Part shown: piece by piece, positions 25,112-34,422 of the stretch
Layout: each line of letters starts with the position of its first letter
How positions within the stretch are numbered: position 1 is the stretch's first letter
NCBI GenBank assembly: GCA_902168185.1
Contig: CABHOV010000046.1
Span: 372,001 to 436,000 of the forward strand
DNA length: 64,000 nucleotides
Origin: an uncultured Bacteroides sp.
GTDB taxonomy: Bacteria; Bacteroidota; Bacteroidia; Cytophagales; Cyclobacteriaceae
Reading direction: 5' to 3'
Program-made: the position numbers and the translations under genes
Notes under the pieces: model-generated
What the model was told of the DNA's origin: nothing
Seen by the model: the letters and a program-made list of their open reading frames with translations, nothing else
The model's database searches: none

Positions 25112-25771
25112 ATGGGATTTTTTCAAAAACTATTTGGGAAGAAACAAACACCAAAAGAATTTACAGAAGAAGAATGGAACAAGAACTACGAAGACAAGCA
25201 AGTAGGACTTGAACGAGTGCTTGGAAAGATGCACGACTTGGTTGGACACGCCATAATTCCGTTTGACCTTGGTGGTACTGTCGACATGTACTATTTCCCC
25301 AATGGAATAAGCGGGACAGGATTTGCGACAATGGAATTGATAAAACCAGACGGGAGTGGTTCAAGACCAAACAGAATTGGAACTTATGAATTAGTTTCCT
25401 TTACAAAAGAGATATACAATCCTAGTGAGGGAGAAATGCTCCCCTTCAATACAATCGAGAGAAGGTTATGCGGAATAATGACAACTGTTGGGGCTTATTC
25501 TTTTCAAGCTAAGTTAGAGCCCAAGGAGACAGTTGAAGTACCGAGAGAAGACGGACAACCAAATTTCTGTATCCTATTGGACCAATACAAACCAAACGGC
25601 ACTGAATTCACAATTGGAAATACAAACCATGGTCTTCTATTAGTCGTTGAAATTTTTAGAGACGAAATGGAGTACGCGATGGAGAATGGAAGCGATAAAT
25701 TAATTGAAAAACTAAAGTCAAAAGGACATTACCCATATAGTGATTTGAACAGAGAATCAGTCATGAAATAA
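25112..25771 (+). CDS. Suppressor-of-fused (SUFU) domain protein
   Basis: A protein of 219 residues. After a short basic leader the sequence has features of bacterial SUFU-domain proteins: GHAIIPFDLGGTVDMYYF, GTGFATMELI, YELVSFTK and LLLVVEIFRDEMEYA. SUFU-like proteins are common in bacterial polymorphic-toxin immunity, but no toxin gene is visible nearby, so immunity is only a possibility. It is in a cassette-like region with unrelated neighbours. Confidence 0.65.
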   Translation: MGFFQKLFGKKQTPKEFTEEEWNKNYEDKQVGLERVLGKMHDLVGHAIIPFDLGGTVDMYYFPNGISGTGFATMELIKPDGSGSRPNRIGTYELVSFTKEIYNPSEGEMLPFNTIERRLCGIMTTVGAYSFQAKLEPKETVEVPREDGQPNFCILLDQYKPNGTEFTIGNTNHGLLLVVEIFRDEMEYAMENGSDKLIEKLKSKGHYPYSDLNRESVMK

Positions 25772-25832
25772 AAAGAATCACAATGCATAAGTAATGGTGA
25801 TCCTGAATATGAGCGGCACAACGAAGTATTAA

Positions 25833-26246
25833 ATGATTTCAAATCTACTTAAAAGTCATTATCCGGTGACAATCATCTACAGATATTTCCTTTCGTACAG
25901 TCTATTCTATTTTGCCATTCGTATGTGGAGACGGCTCTTTGATTTTTTACCAGTCATCGAGAATAACAGGACCACAATTGAGATTTTTATGTTCTTCATT
26001 ACTAGTTTAATGTTTGGCATAAACTTGAAGTTGAAAGGAGAAACTAATGATAGTTATTTGAATCACATTTATTTAATGCTAGGCCTGATTGTGTCCAATG
26101 TTATCTACTGGAATGTTTATGCTTACATTATTGACTACGAGTACTTAAGTTTATTTGACGTCTCAATGTTTGGATACGTTGTTTTAGGTGCCATCGGTAT
26201 GACAATTTCTTTCATCTTACTAAGAATCTCCAAACGCTTGTCATGA
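25833..26246 (+). CDS. Small integral membrane protein
   Basis: A protein of 137 residues with about four hydrophobic helices and little loop sequence. No family recognised. Its stop overlaps the start of the next gene by four bases (ATGA), so the two are translationally coupled and probably act together. Confidence 0.55.
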   Translation: MISNLLKSHYPVTIIYRYFLSYSLFYFAIRMWRRLFDFLPVIENNRTTIEIFMFFITSLMFGINLKLKGETNDSYLNHIYLMLGLIVSNVIYWNVYAYIIDYEYLSLFDVSMFGYVVLGAIGMTISFILLRISKRLS

Positions 26247-26827
26247 AAACGATCGTAGCAGTAGTTAGTATCTTAGCGATAATCATGGGGAGCTTGTATG
26301 ACAACAACTACTTGGTCAGACCCAATGAAATTATTTGGTATGACACAGTGACGATTACCTGGGACAATTTTGGCGGACTTGTGCTACCATTCTATCGACC
26401 AGCATTAGAAACTGAATTAAGGGAGTCAGAGAAAGTCAGATTCATGGCACAGACTGTAACCGACATTGTTTGCAAAGAGGAAGATGGAAAATATAAGGTG
26501 ACTTCCGTTTTCTATGCAGGCAAGTCTTTCTATTTCGGAGATTTTGATGAGTCGAAACAATTTTCCGAAACACTCAGACACGAACAGTATCACTTTCATA
26601 TCACTGAGCTGCAAGCTCGCTATATGAGACGTGACATACGAAAACAAGAAAACGTTAATCCAACCGAATTACTGTCGAAGTACAAAAACAGACTAGACAG
26701 CTTAAGTAAATCATACGATAGGTTTACGAGACATGGACTGGATAGGAACAATCAAAGATATTTTGAAAGGAAAGTTGACAGTTTACTTTTTATGAATCGA
26801 CAATTTTCATTGACAGTTGTAAAGTAG
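26243..26827 (+). CDS. HExxH protein resembling DUF922
   Basis: A protein of 194 residues with an N-terminal hydrophobic segment (1-20). The sequence TLRHEQYHFHITELQAR has HExxH followed by F-x-I-x-E, the pattern of DUF922-type putative zinc peptidases, and VTITWDNFGG early in the protein fits the same family. A charged helical tail follows. It is coupled to the membrane protein before it and is probably membrane-anchored or exported. Activity is not shown. Confidence 0.6.
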   Translation: MKTIVAVVSILAIIMGSLYDNNYLVRPNEIIWYDTVTITWDNFGGLVLPFYRPALETELRESEKVRFMAQTVTDIVCKEEDGKYKVTSVFYAGKSFYFGDFDESKQFSETLRHEQYHFHITELQARYMRRDIRKQENVNPTELLSKYKNRLDSLSKSYDRFTRHGLDRNNQRYFERKVDSLLFMNRQFSLTVVK

Positions 26828-27004
26828 CGGCACGGATTGCCGCGGTAGCGTCTAAGTAACTGTGTAAAGGTAGGTTGACCACAAAATCTAGTACCGATCT
26901 ATACATCACTCCCACTGTAATTTTCTCTGTCGGTGAATTTGATATGATCAATCTTAAATACAGTGAACAAACTATTAAAGTGATTGAGCGTACCTCCATA
27001 TACC

Positions 27005-27211
27005 TTACACTGGTGGAAGACATTCCAATTCAATATCTTCATGATAAAACGCATATAGCCCACCTGGTCTCCCCTCAATTTCTCCAAGATAATTTAAGAA
27101 GTATTTATCTTCACGAAGGAAGCATCGGTTCCGTATAATAGCAAACTCACCTGTTCTTTTAAGGCGTACCACAGTACCAATCATATATGTATCCTCATCT
27201 TTCACTGGCAT
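27005..27211 (-). CDS. Small conserved-looking protein B
   Basis: A protein of 68 residues with a compact beta-rich pattern (YMIGTVVRLKRTGEFAIIRN). Family not known to me. It is 12 bp after the 27224-27451 gene and is probably the second gene of a two-gene operon. The plus-strand frame overlapping it was not accepted. Confidence 0.5.
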   Translation of the reverse strand: MPVKDEDTYMIGTVVRLKRTGEFAIIRNRCFLREDKYFLNYLGEIEGRPGGLYAFYHEDIELECLPPV

Positions 27212-27223
27212 ATCAAACTGATT

Positions 27224-27451
27224 TTACTTTTTTGATATATAGCCAATGGCCTTCGCTAGTTCCGGATTAGCTTTTAAGAAATCAGCAAAATGACGAACAT
27301 CGTCAAAGCCTTTGATTGTTTCTCCAGTAGCATCTTGCCAGTAAAGCTCAATTTTAATCTTCTTAACCGGTGGGCGTACAAATACTTGATTAGTGGGTAG
27401 AGAGTAATATTGCTCACTATCTAACAGCTTGTCTTTTGGAAATTTTGGCAT
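27224..27451 (-). CDS. Small conserved-looking protein A
   Basis: A protein of 75 residues: a basic start (MPKFPKDKLLD), a beta strand pair (KIKIELYWQDATGE) and a helix (VRHFADFLKANPELAKAIGY). Family not recognised. It is the first gene of a two-gene minus-strand operon. Confidence 0.5.
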   Translation of the reverse strand: MPKFPKDKLLDSEQYYSLPTNQVFVRPPVKKIKIELYWQDATGETIKGFDDVRHFADFLKANPELAKAIGYISKK

Positions 27452-27992
27452 AGATGAATCAGTTTACTTTCTAGTATGCCTGATTTGCCATTCAGATGAC
27501 TCAAAGATAAAAAAAGTAAGCAACAAATGCAGACTCATTTCGTAATAAGACAACCCGTCTTTTTAGCCAGCTATATTTGCTTGTAAGAACAATCTCAACT
27601 CGGGTCACCGTTCAGTTCTCAATTTCTTTGAATGAATTTGATGCCGGTCTCAATCTAAATTCACAAAATATAGCACCGCGAATCATAATTTAGGTTGAAC
27701 ATTTTTTCAATCCGGATCGAAGGTGCCCTATCATTATTTTCATGCTTCATTTCTTTCTCCCCGACATCCGGTAGGGTTCAACCTATATTGAGTGTTACTG
27801 AAGTGATTTAATACAATTAGTACAAAAAGTTCAGTCGCCAAGCAATCGTTTGCTTAACCTTCAAATATAGGAGAAAGTATATACAAACGCTGGTGCCTGA
27901 CTTTTGTGATAGTTTGAAAAGTTGTGAATCATTATTTTATGATTGCTTTTCGTGCTTCAAGTATATCAATTCACAGACGGTCCTGTTAGCTT
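27452..27992. other. Spacer with third repeat copy
   Basis: It holds the third copy of the dispersed repeat and the upstream region of the FecI-like sigma gene. No gene is seen. Confidence 0.5.
27580..27735. repeat. Dispersed repeat, copy 3
   Basis: Close to copy 1 (272-427) over its whole length, including the last part with TTTAGGTTGAACATTTTTTC and CTATCATT. It lacks the left extension with GTGGCCAGATT. Confidence 0.8.
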
Positions 27993-28583
27993 ATGAAGGT
28001 TGATGACACAAATGATACCGATGACCTAATCCTAAAGCTGTTGGAAACAGATAATCCGACTGCGTCCAAGCTAATCTATACCTATCATTATAAGGCAGTA
28101 TATACCTATATCAAAGACTTTATTTCAGATCAAGATGCAGCCAAGGATATCATACAGGAATTATTTACAGCCATCTGGATCAAGCGACACTCACTAAACC
28201 TGATCAAACCACTTCGAAGCTATTTGTTTAGTGCAGCGCACAACAAGGCGATCAATTATCTGCGTGACAAGGGAAGGCAAAACCGGATCATGGGAGAAAT
28301 TGTCAATCGTTCGGGCAGTGGAAAAATGGCACCTGCTGCCGATGCTGAATTGCTAGCCAGGGAACTAGAAATACAAATCAGGCAAGCTCTCAGCCGGCTG
28401 CCTATCCATGCAAAAAGAGCGTTTCTCATGAGTCGCAAGCAAGGTATGACTTATAAAGAAATAGCAGAGCATTTGCATGTAACAGAAAAAGCGGTTGAAA
28501 AAAACATGAGCAAGGCATTGAGCCTCTTACGGCATTACCTGGGGATCTACCTGAAGATGCTGGTGATAGCCTTGATGGAATAA
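27993..28583 (+). CDS. ECF sigma factor, FecI-like
   Basis: A protein of 196 residues. Region 2 has the usual core-binding and promoter-melting pattern (DQDAAKDIIQELFTAIW, LRSYLFSAAHNKAINYLR). Region 4 has the helix-turn-helix (GMTYKEIAEHLHVTEKAVEKNMSKA). It belongs to the Bacteroidetes group of sigma-70-like factors paired with FecR anti-sigma factors, and the FecR gene follows 74 bp later. It should respond to an outer-membrane signal through FecR. Confidence 0.92.
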   Translation: MKVDDTNDTDDLILKLLETDNPTASKLIYTYHYKAVYTYIKDFISDQDAAKDIIQELFTAIWIKRHSLNLIKPLRSYLFSAAHNKAINYLRDKGRQNRIMGEIVNRSGSGKMAPAADAELLARELEIQIRQALSRLPIHAKRAFLMSRKQGMTYKEIAEHLHVTEKAVEKNMSKALSLLRHYLGIYLKMLVIALME

Positions 28584-28657
28584 CGACAAAAAAACACTCC
28601 CGACCAGTAGGGTGACAACAACATTTCGTGTGATAGTAGTAACAGAAAGAACAGCAT

Positions 28658-29641
28658 ATGCCTGCAACGGACTATATCATTCTCATTCATAGATACCTGA
28701 CCGGAGATATTTCTACAGAGGATCAGAAACTACTTGAAGCGTGGCTGTCAGCGGCTCCGGAAAATCAACAGGCCTATGAGGAAATAAAACAAATATGGCA
28801 AAGTACCGATGATGAAGAAGAGATCACTGAGGAACATTTCAAAGACGAAATGGAAAAACTCGAAAGTGCTGTTCAGGAATCTGTGAGAAAAGATAACATG
28901 ATTAAAACGTATCAACGAAATAACCGGGTTAGAAACATGGCATTGGTAGTAATGGTCATTGTCACCGGCTTTAGCATTGCGCTGCCGCTTCTGAGGATCG
29001 ATACGGTCGATACGGTTACTTTTTCAAATGATCAAAACAAAGAACTTGTTCTGTCCGATAGCTCCAGGATTCTGTTAAATAAAAATTCGTCCATCACCTA
29101 TAGCAGCTCTGCCAATCTGCGCCAGGTTAAACTAATCGGTGAAGCCATGTTCGAAGTAAAGAAAGAACGTAGACCGTTTCAGGTATCAGCAAGCAACGTT
29201 ATAGTGGATGTAGTCGGAACGGCATTTATAGTAAAGGTATATTCAGATTCTCTGGTTGAAATCTTTGTGATATCAGGATTGGTGGAAGTTAAATACCAGG
29301 ATAAAACAATTAAGCTCGCCAGAGGAGAAAAATTCCTAACAGGAGAGGCTGGCGGTCTTAAGAAGATCAAGAATGACAATCCCAATTTTAATTCCTGGTA
29401 TACGCGAGAGTTGGTATTTAAAAATACGGAATTGGAAGATGTACTTCCGTTGTTAGAGGGGCTATACAACATTTCTTTCCTGATAGATGAAAAGAGAATA
29501 CTGAACTGCAGGTTTACCGGAAAATTTGAAAATGCTAAACTGGAAGATGTACTCAAAACACTTTCCTATAGCATGGATATAAAATTTACTTCACAAATAG
29601 GAAACTACTATCAGGTTTCCGGCAGAGGTTGTGTGCCATGA
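28658..29641 (+). CDS. FecR-family anti-sigma factor
   Basis: A protein of 327 residues. The cytoplasmic N-terminal part (1-90) should bind the sigma factor. One membrane helix lies at about 92-111, then a periplasmic FecR domain (LSDSSRILLNKNSSITY, EVKKERRPFQVS) and a DUF4974 domain at the C-terminus (LVFKNTELEDVLPLLEGLY, FTGKFENAKLEDVLK). Length and order are standard. The DUF4974 domain usually contacts the N-terminal signalling domain of a TonB-dependent receptor; here the only STN domain nearby is in the next gene, 14 bp away. Confidence 0.92.
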   Translation: MPATDYIILIHRYLTGDISTEDQKLLEAWLSAAPENQQAYEEIKQIWQSTDDEEEITEEHFKDEMEKLESAVQESVRKDNMIKTYQRNNRVRNMALVVMVIVTGFSIALPLLRIDTVDTVTFSNDQNKELVLSDSSRILLNKNSSITYSSSANLRQVKLIGEAMFEVKKERRPFQVSASNVIVDVVGTAFIVKVYSDSLVEIFVISGLVEVKYQDKTIKLARGEKFLTGEAGGLKKIKNDNPNFNSWYTRELVFKNTELEDVLPLLEGLYNISFLIDEKRILNCRFTGKFENAKLEDVLKTLSYSMDIKFTSQIGNYYQVSGRGCVP

Positions 29642-29655
29642 AAATATAGTTCTAT

Positions 29656-30813
29656 ATGCGAATACTTTTACTGACTGCTTTATTAACAGGGAGCTTGACA
29701 GCGTACGCACAAGTAGATCTCACCAAGCAAATTACACTCGATGTCAAAGAAGTTACTCTGGATAAACTCTTTGAAATACTCGAAACATATCATGGAGTAG
29801 CCATCGCCTTCGGAATAGACAATATACCCAACACCCTCAAAATATCCTTGTCGGTTAAGAACAAGACGATCTTTGAGATCCTTCAAATGGTTTGCACCCA
29901 GGCAGGATTATCCTATCATGTAATCGATCGAGCCATCGTGTTTAAATACTCTCAACTCAATCATCCGCACAAAACAGCCAAGGCCTTGACTGTAAACACA
30001 GACTCATCAGATGTTAATAGTGGCATCGACTCACTGATAACAGACAGGGTTGACTCTGTAAAGCTCTCTTATAAATATACTATACCGAATGAAGCAGAGT
30101 TTCGACCTCCGAAGCCCGTGAGAAGACCGGACATGACAAATCTGACGATCGTTCCCTCGTTATTTTCTGATGGTAATAAACGTTCAAAAATAGGGTGTTA
30201 TGGAGCCGGTGTGTTTTTCAATTATGCTGCCGACTATAATAATTTTCATTTTGTTGAGCGGAACATAGCATTCCAAAAATATAGGGTAGACTGGAACCAC
30301 AGCATGGCAATTGGTGGCTATATAATTTTGTCGTCCAGGATTTATATATCACTTGGCGGTGCATACGCCACAAAAGATTTTGTGTTGAATTATAATTATC
30401 AGGTGCTTGACCCTGACGATCCTTTTCCTATACCGAATCAAACCAAAGTCAAAGTTCGATACCTGGAAATTCCGCTGACGCTGGGTTATGGAATTCTCAC
30501 ACGGAGAAAGTATTCATTGTGTGTTGCCGCAGGATTTTATCCATCATACCTGATTGAAAAGGGTGAGTACACCACGTACCTCAATTCAGGGAATCCTTCA
30601 ACAACCTATTTCGTCAATGCCAATCGATCTACAATTTACAGCGGGACATTAGGATTCATTGCCCACTATTCAATCGGCAACGGCTGTGGTGTTTTCATTG
30701 AACCCGGCTATCTATACTTTATTAAAGCAGTCAACAAAGAAGCCATGCAATCAAACTCATCGCTTTACAGGATAAAAGCGGGGATTCAATTTTCATTATT
30801 TCACAAACATTAA
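29656..30813 (+). CDS. STN-domain protein with small outer-membrane barrel
   Basis: A protein of 385 residues. A signal peptide (1-18) is followed by a secretin/TonB short N-terminal (STN) domain (about 22-95: QITLDVKEVTLDKLFEIL, LQMVCTQAGLSYHV). A linker leads to a C-terminal region (about 165-385) with porin-like beta strands, ending in IKAGIQFSLFHKH. There is no plug domain and the barrel is far too short for a TonB-dependent receptor. It may be the signal source for FecR in place of the usual large receptor. Confidence 0.7.
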   Translation: MRILLLTALLTGSLTAYAQVDLTKQITLDVKEVTLDKLFEILETYHGVAIAFGIDNIPNTLKISLSVKNKTIFEILQMVCTQAGLSYHVIDRAIVFKYSQLNHPHKTAKALTVNTDSSDVNSGIDSLITDRVDSVKLSYKYTIPNEAEFRPPKPVRRPDMTNLTIVPSLFSDGNKRSKIGCYGAGVFFNYAADYNNFHFVERNIAFQKYRVDWNHSMAIGGYIILSSRIYISLGGAYATKDFVLNYNYQVLDPDDPFPIPNQTKVKVRYLEIPLTLGYGILTRRKYSLCVAAGFYPSYLIEKGEYTTYLNSGNPSTTYFVNANRSTIYSGTLGFIAHYSIGNGCGVFIEPGYLYFIKAVNKEAMQSNSSLYRIKAGIQFSLFHKH

Positions 30814-30823
30814 CTCCTCCCTT

Positions 30824-31477
30824 ATGAAAACACTTTTACTGCTTTTTGCTTTACTCTTTTATCAGATACCTCACGGCCTGGCCTTGAGCGTCACGATAAA
30901 TCAAACCGGAACTGCCGCCAACTCGTGTTCGCGTTCGTTAACCGCCGTAGTGAGCGATGGTTCCGGAAGCTATTCTTATACCTGGTCTATCGTCACTCCT
31001 GCAATCTCATGGCCCGGCCCTAATAACGTTGCCAGTGTTAGTCTCGCACTGGATCAAACGGCTGACGTGAATGTATCCGTTCAGGATCTGAATACAAATC
31101 AAATTACCTCTGCTACAGTAACCGTTTATCGAATCCTAACCGGGAGTTTCGATACATTCATACCTAACCTGATCACACCAAACGGAGATGGTTATAACGA
31201 TGCCTGGATTGTGACTGATTCCGGAAAGAACTATAGCCCTATCAACGCCTATAGTTACACCCTTACAATTACAAATACCAGTAGTGTACAGGTATTTTCA
31301 GCCAGCACCACAGTGACTGCCAATCACCTGGGTATTCTTGGTGGTGACATTAACTGGAACGCCCGGGTAAATGGTACAGGAAATATTGTTCCAACGGGTG
31401 TGTATACCTACCAGTTGACGTTGGTGAACTGCTCTCAGTCTACCGCTTATAGCGGGCAATTAAATATCCTCTACTGA
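30824..31477 (+). CDS. T9SS-exported protein with gliding-motility C-terminal domain
   Basis: A protein of 217 residues with a signal peptide (1-20). The first half is a beta-sandwich like a SprB or PKD-type repeat (LTAVVSDGSGSYSYTWS). The second half begins IPNLITPNGDGYNDAW, the hallmark of the type B (CHU_C) sorting domain used by type IX secretion. It should be carried across the outer membrane and anchored at the surface. It lies 10 bp after the STN/barrel gene, so the four genes from the sigma factor onward probably form one unit. Confidence 0.8.
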   Translation: MKTLLLLFALLFYQIPHGLALSVTINQTGTAANSCSRSLTAVVSDGSGSYSYTWSIVTPAISWPGPNNVASVSLALDQTADVNVSVQDLNTNQITSATVTVYRILTGSFDTFIPNLITPNGDGYNDAWIVTDSGKNYSPINAYSYTLTITNTSSVQVFSASTTVTANHLGILGGDINWNARVNGTGNIVPTGVYTYQLTLVNCSQSTAYSGQLNILY

Positions 31478-31588
31478 CCAAAGTATATATATACTATTCA
31501 GTAGGGTAATCTATCAAAATCAGTGTAATAGAAATGCAAGGACACCAAAGCGTTCTTGCGCCTTAACGGTCTCCGTTATTTACTATGC

Positions 31589-32779
31589 ATGAACGCGTCA
31601 TTAAAATATGAATTGGAAAAGTTGGAGCAGATAATTGCCAACGATCTTCTTGCTGCCCGTGAGAAGGATGTTCATATCATGAAAGAACAACTCGACTCAC
31701 TCAAAAATGTTTTACAAGACGAGACTGATAGGATTAAAAAGAAATTCGTGCATGAGATATATGCTTTCGAAGATGAGCGGCATCTTGAACGGTATATTCA
31801 ACTCCATCAACAGGAGTTGATCCGGCTGATGGATCAACTGGCGGTAATTGGGAATCATAAAAATGTTGCCTATAATCAGGAGTATCACGAACTATACCGA
31901 CATGCCTGCCGGGCAGTGGAAGAGTTACTCACCTTTATTGAACGTCATTTTACAAAGTATTTTGATCAGGATACAAAAGCTCCGGAAAGCTATATTACGC
32001 TTGCCGGCAGTGACATCGTAAAAAGTTTTGGAGAATTACAAGATCGTCTAAAAAACCTTAACGCGGATATATACCTCATCGATCTGGTACTGTATCCCAT
32101 GAAGAAGTTTATTGAAAATATACCCTTGGGTGAGATCTCCTATCGAAAGATCATTTATGTTAAAGAAATTCAGAAAGACCTCCACCGAATCATTGCTTCA
32201 ACAAAAAATGACACCACAATTGATGACGACCTCCGGCTCGAAATGCTTTACCTCAACTATAATACCATTAAGTACTTTCGTTACTATACCAACTACGTTG
32301 TGGCGCAGTTGGAGAATGTGGATTCATCTTCTGGAAGAATAGAAAGGCTAGCGTATTTTCTAAAGATGGTAAACCAAACGCAGGTGAAGCCAGGCATAGG
32401 GTATAACAGGACTATACACACACTAAAGGAACAGTTGGCTGAATGGATTGCAGAGGAGGTTTTCTATTTGGAAAAGATGCACAAGCTCAACGAGAAGAAT
32501 GCCGTAGGCACAGCCCTGGCAGACGACTTCAAATTGAAAACAGAAATGTCAGTATCGCAGCTTGCTTATTTGCTACGGGTGTTCATTGAAACAAAGATCA
32601 TCAACAATAAGAACGTGTCCGACCTGATCCGTTTCTTTTCAAGATTCTTTCAAACCAAACGACTCGAAAGCATTTCCTATGAAAGCTTCCGGGTGCGATA
32701 CTATAATACCGAGGACGGAACCAAGCGAAGTGTTAGAAACTTGTTACTACTAATGGTTGACTATATAAACAAAAACTAA
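31589..32779 (+). CDS. Helical protein with possible RteC-like C-terminal domain
   Basis: A protein of 396 residues starting at ATG 31589; the frame is open from 31556, but only with TTG. The first 140 residues are charged and coiled-coil-like. The last 85 (LSVSQLAYLLRV type pattern, NNKNVSDLIRFFSRFFQTKR) follow the same plan as the C-terminus of the RteC protein at 61542: a helix with A-x-L-I/L-x-x-L, a helix after an N-rich turn, then a basic helix. Homology to RteC is therefore possible but distant. It is 2 bp from the lipoprotein gene that follows. Confidence 0.5.
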   Translation: MNASLKYELEKLEQIIANDLLAAREKDVHIMKEQLDSLKNVLQDETDRIKKKFVHEIYAFEDERHLERYIQLHQQELIRLMDQLAVIGNHKNVAYNQEYHELYRHACRAVEELLTFIERHFTKYFDQDTKAPESYITLAGSDIVKSFGELQDRLKNLNADIYLIDLVLYPMKKFIENIPLGEISYRKIIYVKEIQKDLHRIIASTKNDTTIDDDLRLEMLYLNYNTIKYFRYYTNYVVAQLENVDSSSGRIERLAYFLKMVNQTQVKPGIGYNRTIHTLKEQLAEWIAEEVFYLEKMHKLNEKNAVGTALADDFKLKTEMSVSQLAYLLRVFIETKIINNKNVSDLIRFFSRFFQTKRLESISYESFRVRYYNTEDGTKRSVRNLLLLMVDYINKN

Positions 32780-32780
32780 A

Positions 32781-33212
32781 ATGCTACGCGTGATCATCAT
32801 TTCATTTATACTCTTGACTCTGTTTGAGTCTTGTTCCAGAAAGGAAATAAGCCCGGAACAGATTAGCGGACGGTATGTACGAATTATCGATTTTGAGGTG
32901 CCTCATCTGGCAACGGGGAAGAAATTGGGAACGGGAACCATCCGCGATACCATTTTCATTTCAGCCAAACAGGATGGCTACGAAGTAAGAAACAACAAGT
33001 GGAGACGGAATGATTACGATACCCTTGGATGGCAGGATCTGGAACACGAAGAGAATCATCCGATGCCTACCTATCGGGTAACTTTGGACCCTACAGACAG
33101 CACCCTCAATCCAGAACTATCGGGGTTATTCTTATCTTTGAAACTTGACCTAAAGAATAACCGGCTACGGAAAGGGAAAAGTGAACGCAATGTTTACTCC
33201 AGGATCAAATAG
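32781..33212 (+). CDS. Small lipoprotein
   Basis: A protein of 143 residues with a lipoprotein signal (LLTLFESC, C18) and a short beta-rich mature part. No family recognised. It follows the RteC-like gene at once and overlaps the 3' end of the opposite-strand GIY-YIG gene by 8 bp. Confidence 0.55.
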   Translation: MLRVIIISFILLTLFESCSRKEISPEQISGRYVRIIDFEVPHLATGKKLGTGTIRDTIFISAKQDGYEVRNNKWRRNDYDTLGWQDLEHEENHPMPTYRVTLDPTDSTLNPELSGLFLSLKLDLKNNRLRKGKSERNVYSRIK

Positions 33213-34422
33213 ATAGCTTCTTCAATTTCGCTGATTTAGGGTCGTAGTAATAATCATTCAAATTGCCCTGTTTCAATAGTTCAACAAATTCATCGATAAC
33301 AAAGATTGGGACTAAAAACCATTCTCTTGCTCTCACTGGATTTCCGAAACGATCCTTAATCTCGATATCTAGCCTGGCTGAGTTAAAGAATTTATGAATG
33401 ACATTCTCAAGCTTCACACGATTAATATTGGCAAGTTTATAGGTCGCGACAATTTCGACATCTGCCAAAAGAAATGTCGGGTCGAACTTAGCATTGGCTA
33501 TTCGTTTCTCAACTTCTCCTCCGGTCACACCTATCTTATGAACAACTTCCCTTCTTTCTTTTATAGTCGGATGGTCTGATAAACTCCGAAGAACATAGAT
33601 GGTACCGCTTTCTTGATCATCCTCACTGCTTTCACCTGAGAAGAGTGGTCCAGAGTTTGAATCTGTGATAAATCTACTTGTTTCATCCTTGTACATCGCA
33701 CGTATTAACGACCTCAGCAATATGTTGCTTTCGGTGCCATTAGAATACACAACTCTCAATCGTGCATCATCCTCGCCATTTGGAGCTTTGAAAGTATCTC
33801 CAACTTCCGCTATGTACGCTGTTTGTCCACCGATAATAATGAACTTCTCTTTTCCAAGTGTCGTCTTTGTAAAGCCCGCATCCCTTCTAAATCGAATAGT
33901 TGACCTGAACCCATTGTCAATATCTTTTTTTACCCCCTCAAATAATGGTTTGAATTGCTCAAAGTCTTCACACACCTTTCGATTAGCAATTTCTTCTGCG
34001 GCCCTCTTTTCAGCACTGGTTCTTACGTGCTTTAAATTAGTTATGGAGTCTTCGTCATTTTCACCTACGCCAAGCTGAGCCAACAATTCGTCATCATCTA
34101 TATTCTCTTCAATTCCTTCATCTGTATTGACTCCATCAACTAAAAGGTTCTGAAAATCAAAGCCCTTCAGTAGGTTTATACACTCGCTTAGTTTGCGAAT
34201 TTGATCAAGTCTTACTGCAAAGAGTCGTTCAAAAATATCTTTATCCTCCCCATGTTCGGGCAGCCGTCCATGCTCTTCAACAAATTTTTGAATTTCTTCA
34301 AAACCAGCAATAATCCGTTCTTCACGGGGCGTATGCTTGACAGACTTTTTAGCCTCAACGTCTATTCCTAGTTCGGCCAATAAAGCATCATCTTCTTCAG
34401 TCAGTGTCTTTTTCTTAGGCAT
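33205..34422 (-). CDS. GIY-YIG nuclease-domain protein (T5orf172-like)
   Basis: A protein of 405 residues, acidic and helical in its first 280 residues. The C-terminal part carries a GIY-YIG-type nuclease of the T5orf172/MUG113 kind: TIYVLRSLSD as the first strand, HKIGVTGGEVEKRI as the second, then VEIVATYKL and a helix with VKLENVIHKFF. It is the last gene of the four-gene operon. Its start overlaps the helicase gene by 8 bp, so the two are translationally coupled. In this setting it is a likely DNA-cutting effector of the methyltransferase/helicase system. Confidence 0.75.
   Translation of the reverse strand: MPKKKTLTEEDDALLAELGIDVEAKKSVKHTPREERIIAGFEEIQKFVEEHGRLPEHGEDKDIFERLFAVRLDQIRKLSECINLLKGFDFQNLLVDGVNTDEGIEENIDDDELLAQLGVGENDEDSITNLKHVRTSAEKRAAEEIANRKVCEDFEQFKPLFEGVKKDIDNGFRSTIRFRRDAGFTKTTLGKEKFIIIGGQTAYIAEVGDTFKAPNGEDDARLRVVYSNGTESNILLRSLIRAMYKDETSRFITDSNSGPLFSGESSEDDQESGTIYVLRSLSDHPTIKERREVVHKIGVTGGEVEKRIANAKFDPTFLLADVEIVATYKLANINRVKLENVIHKFFNSARLDIEIKDRFGNPVRAREWFLVPIFVIDEFVELLKQGNLNDYYYDPKSAKLKKLSI

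Noticed and set aside
26875-27138. 87-codon plus-strand frame
   Set aside because: It overlaps the better-supported minus-strand gene at 27005-27211 and has no motifs.
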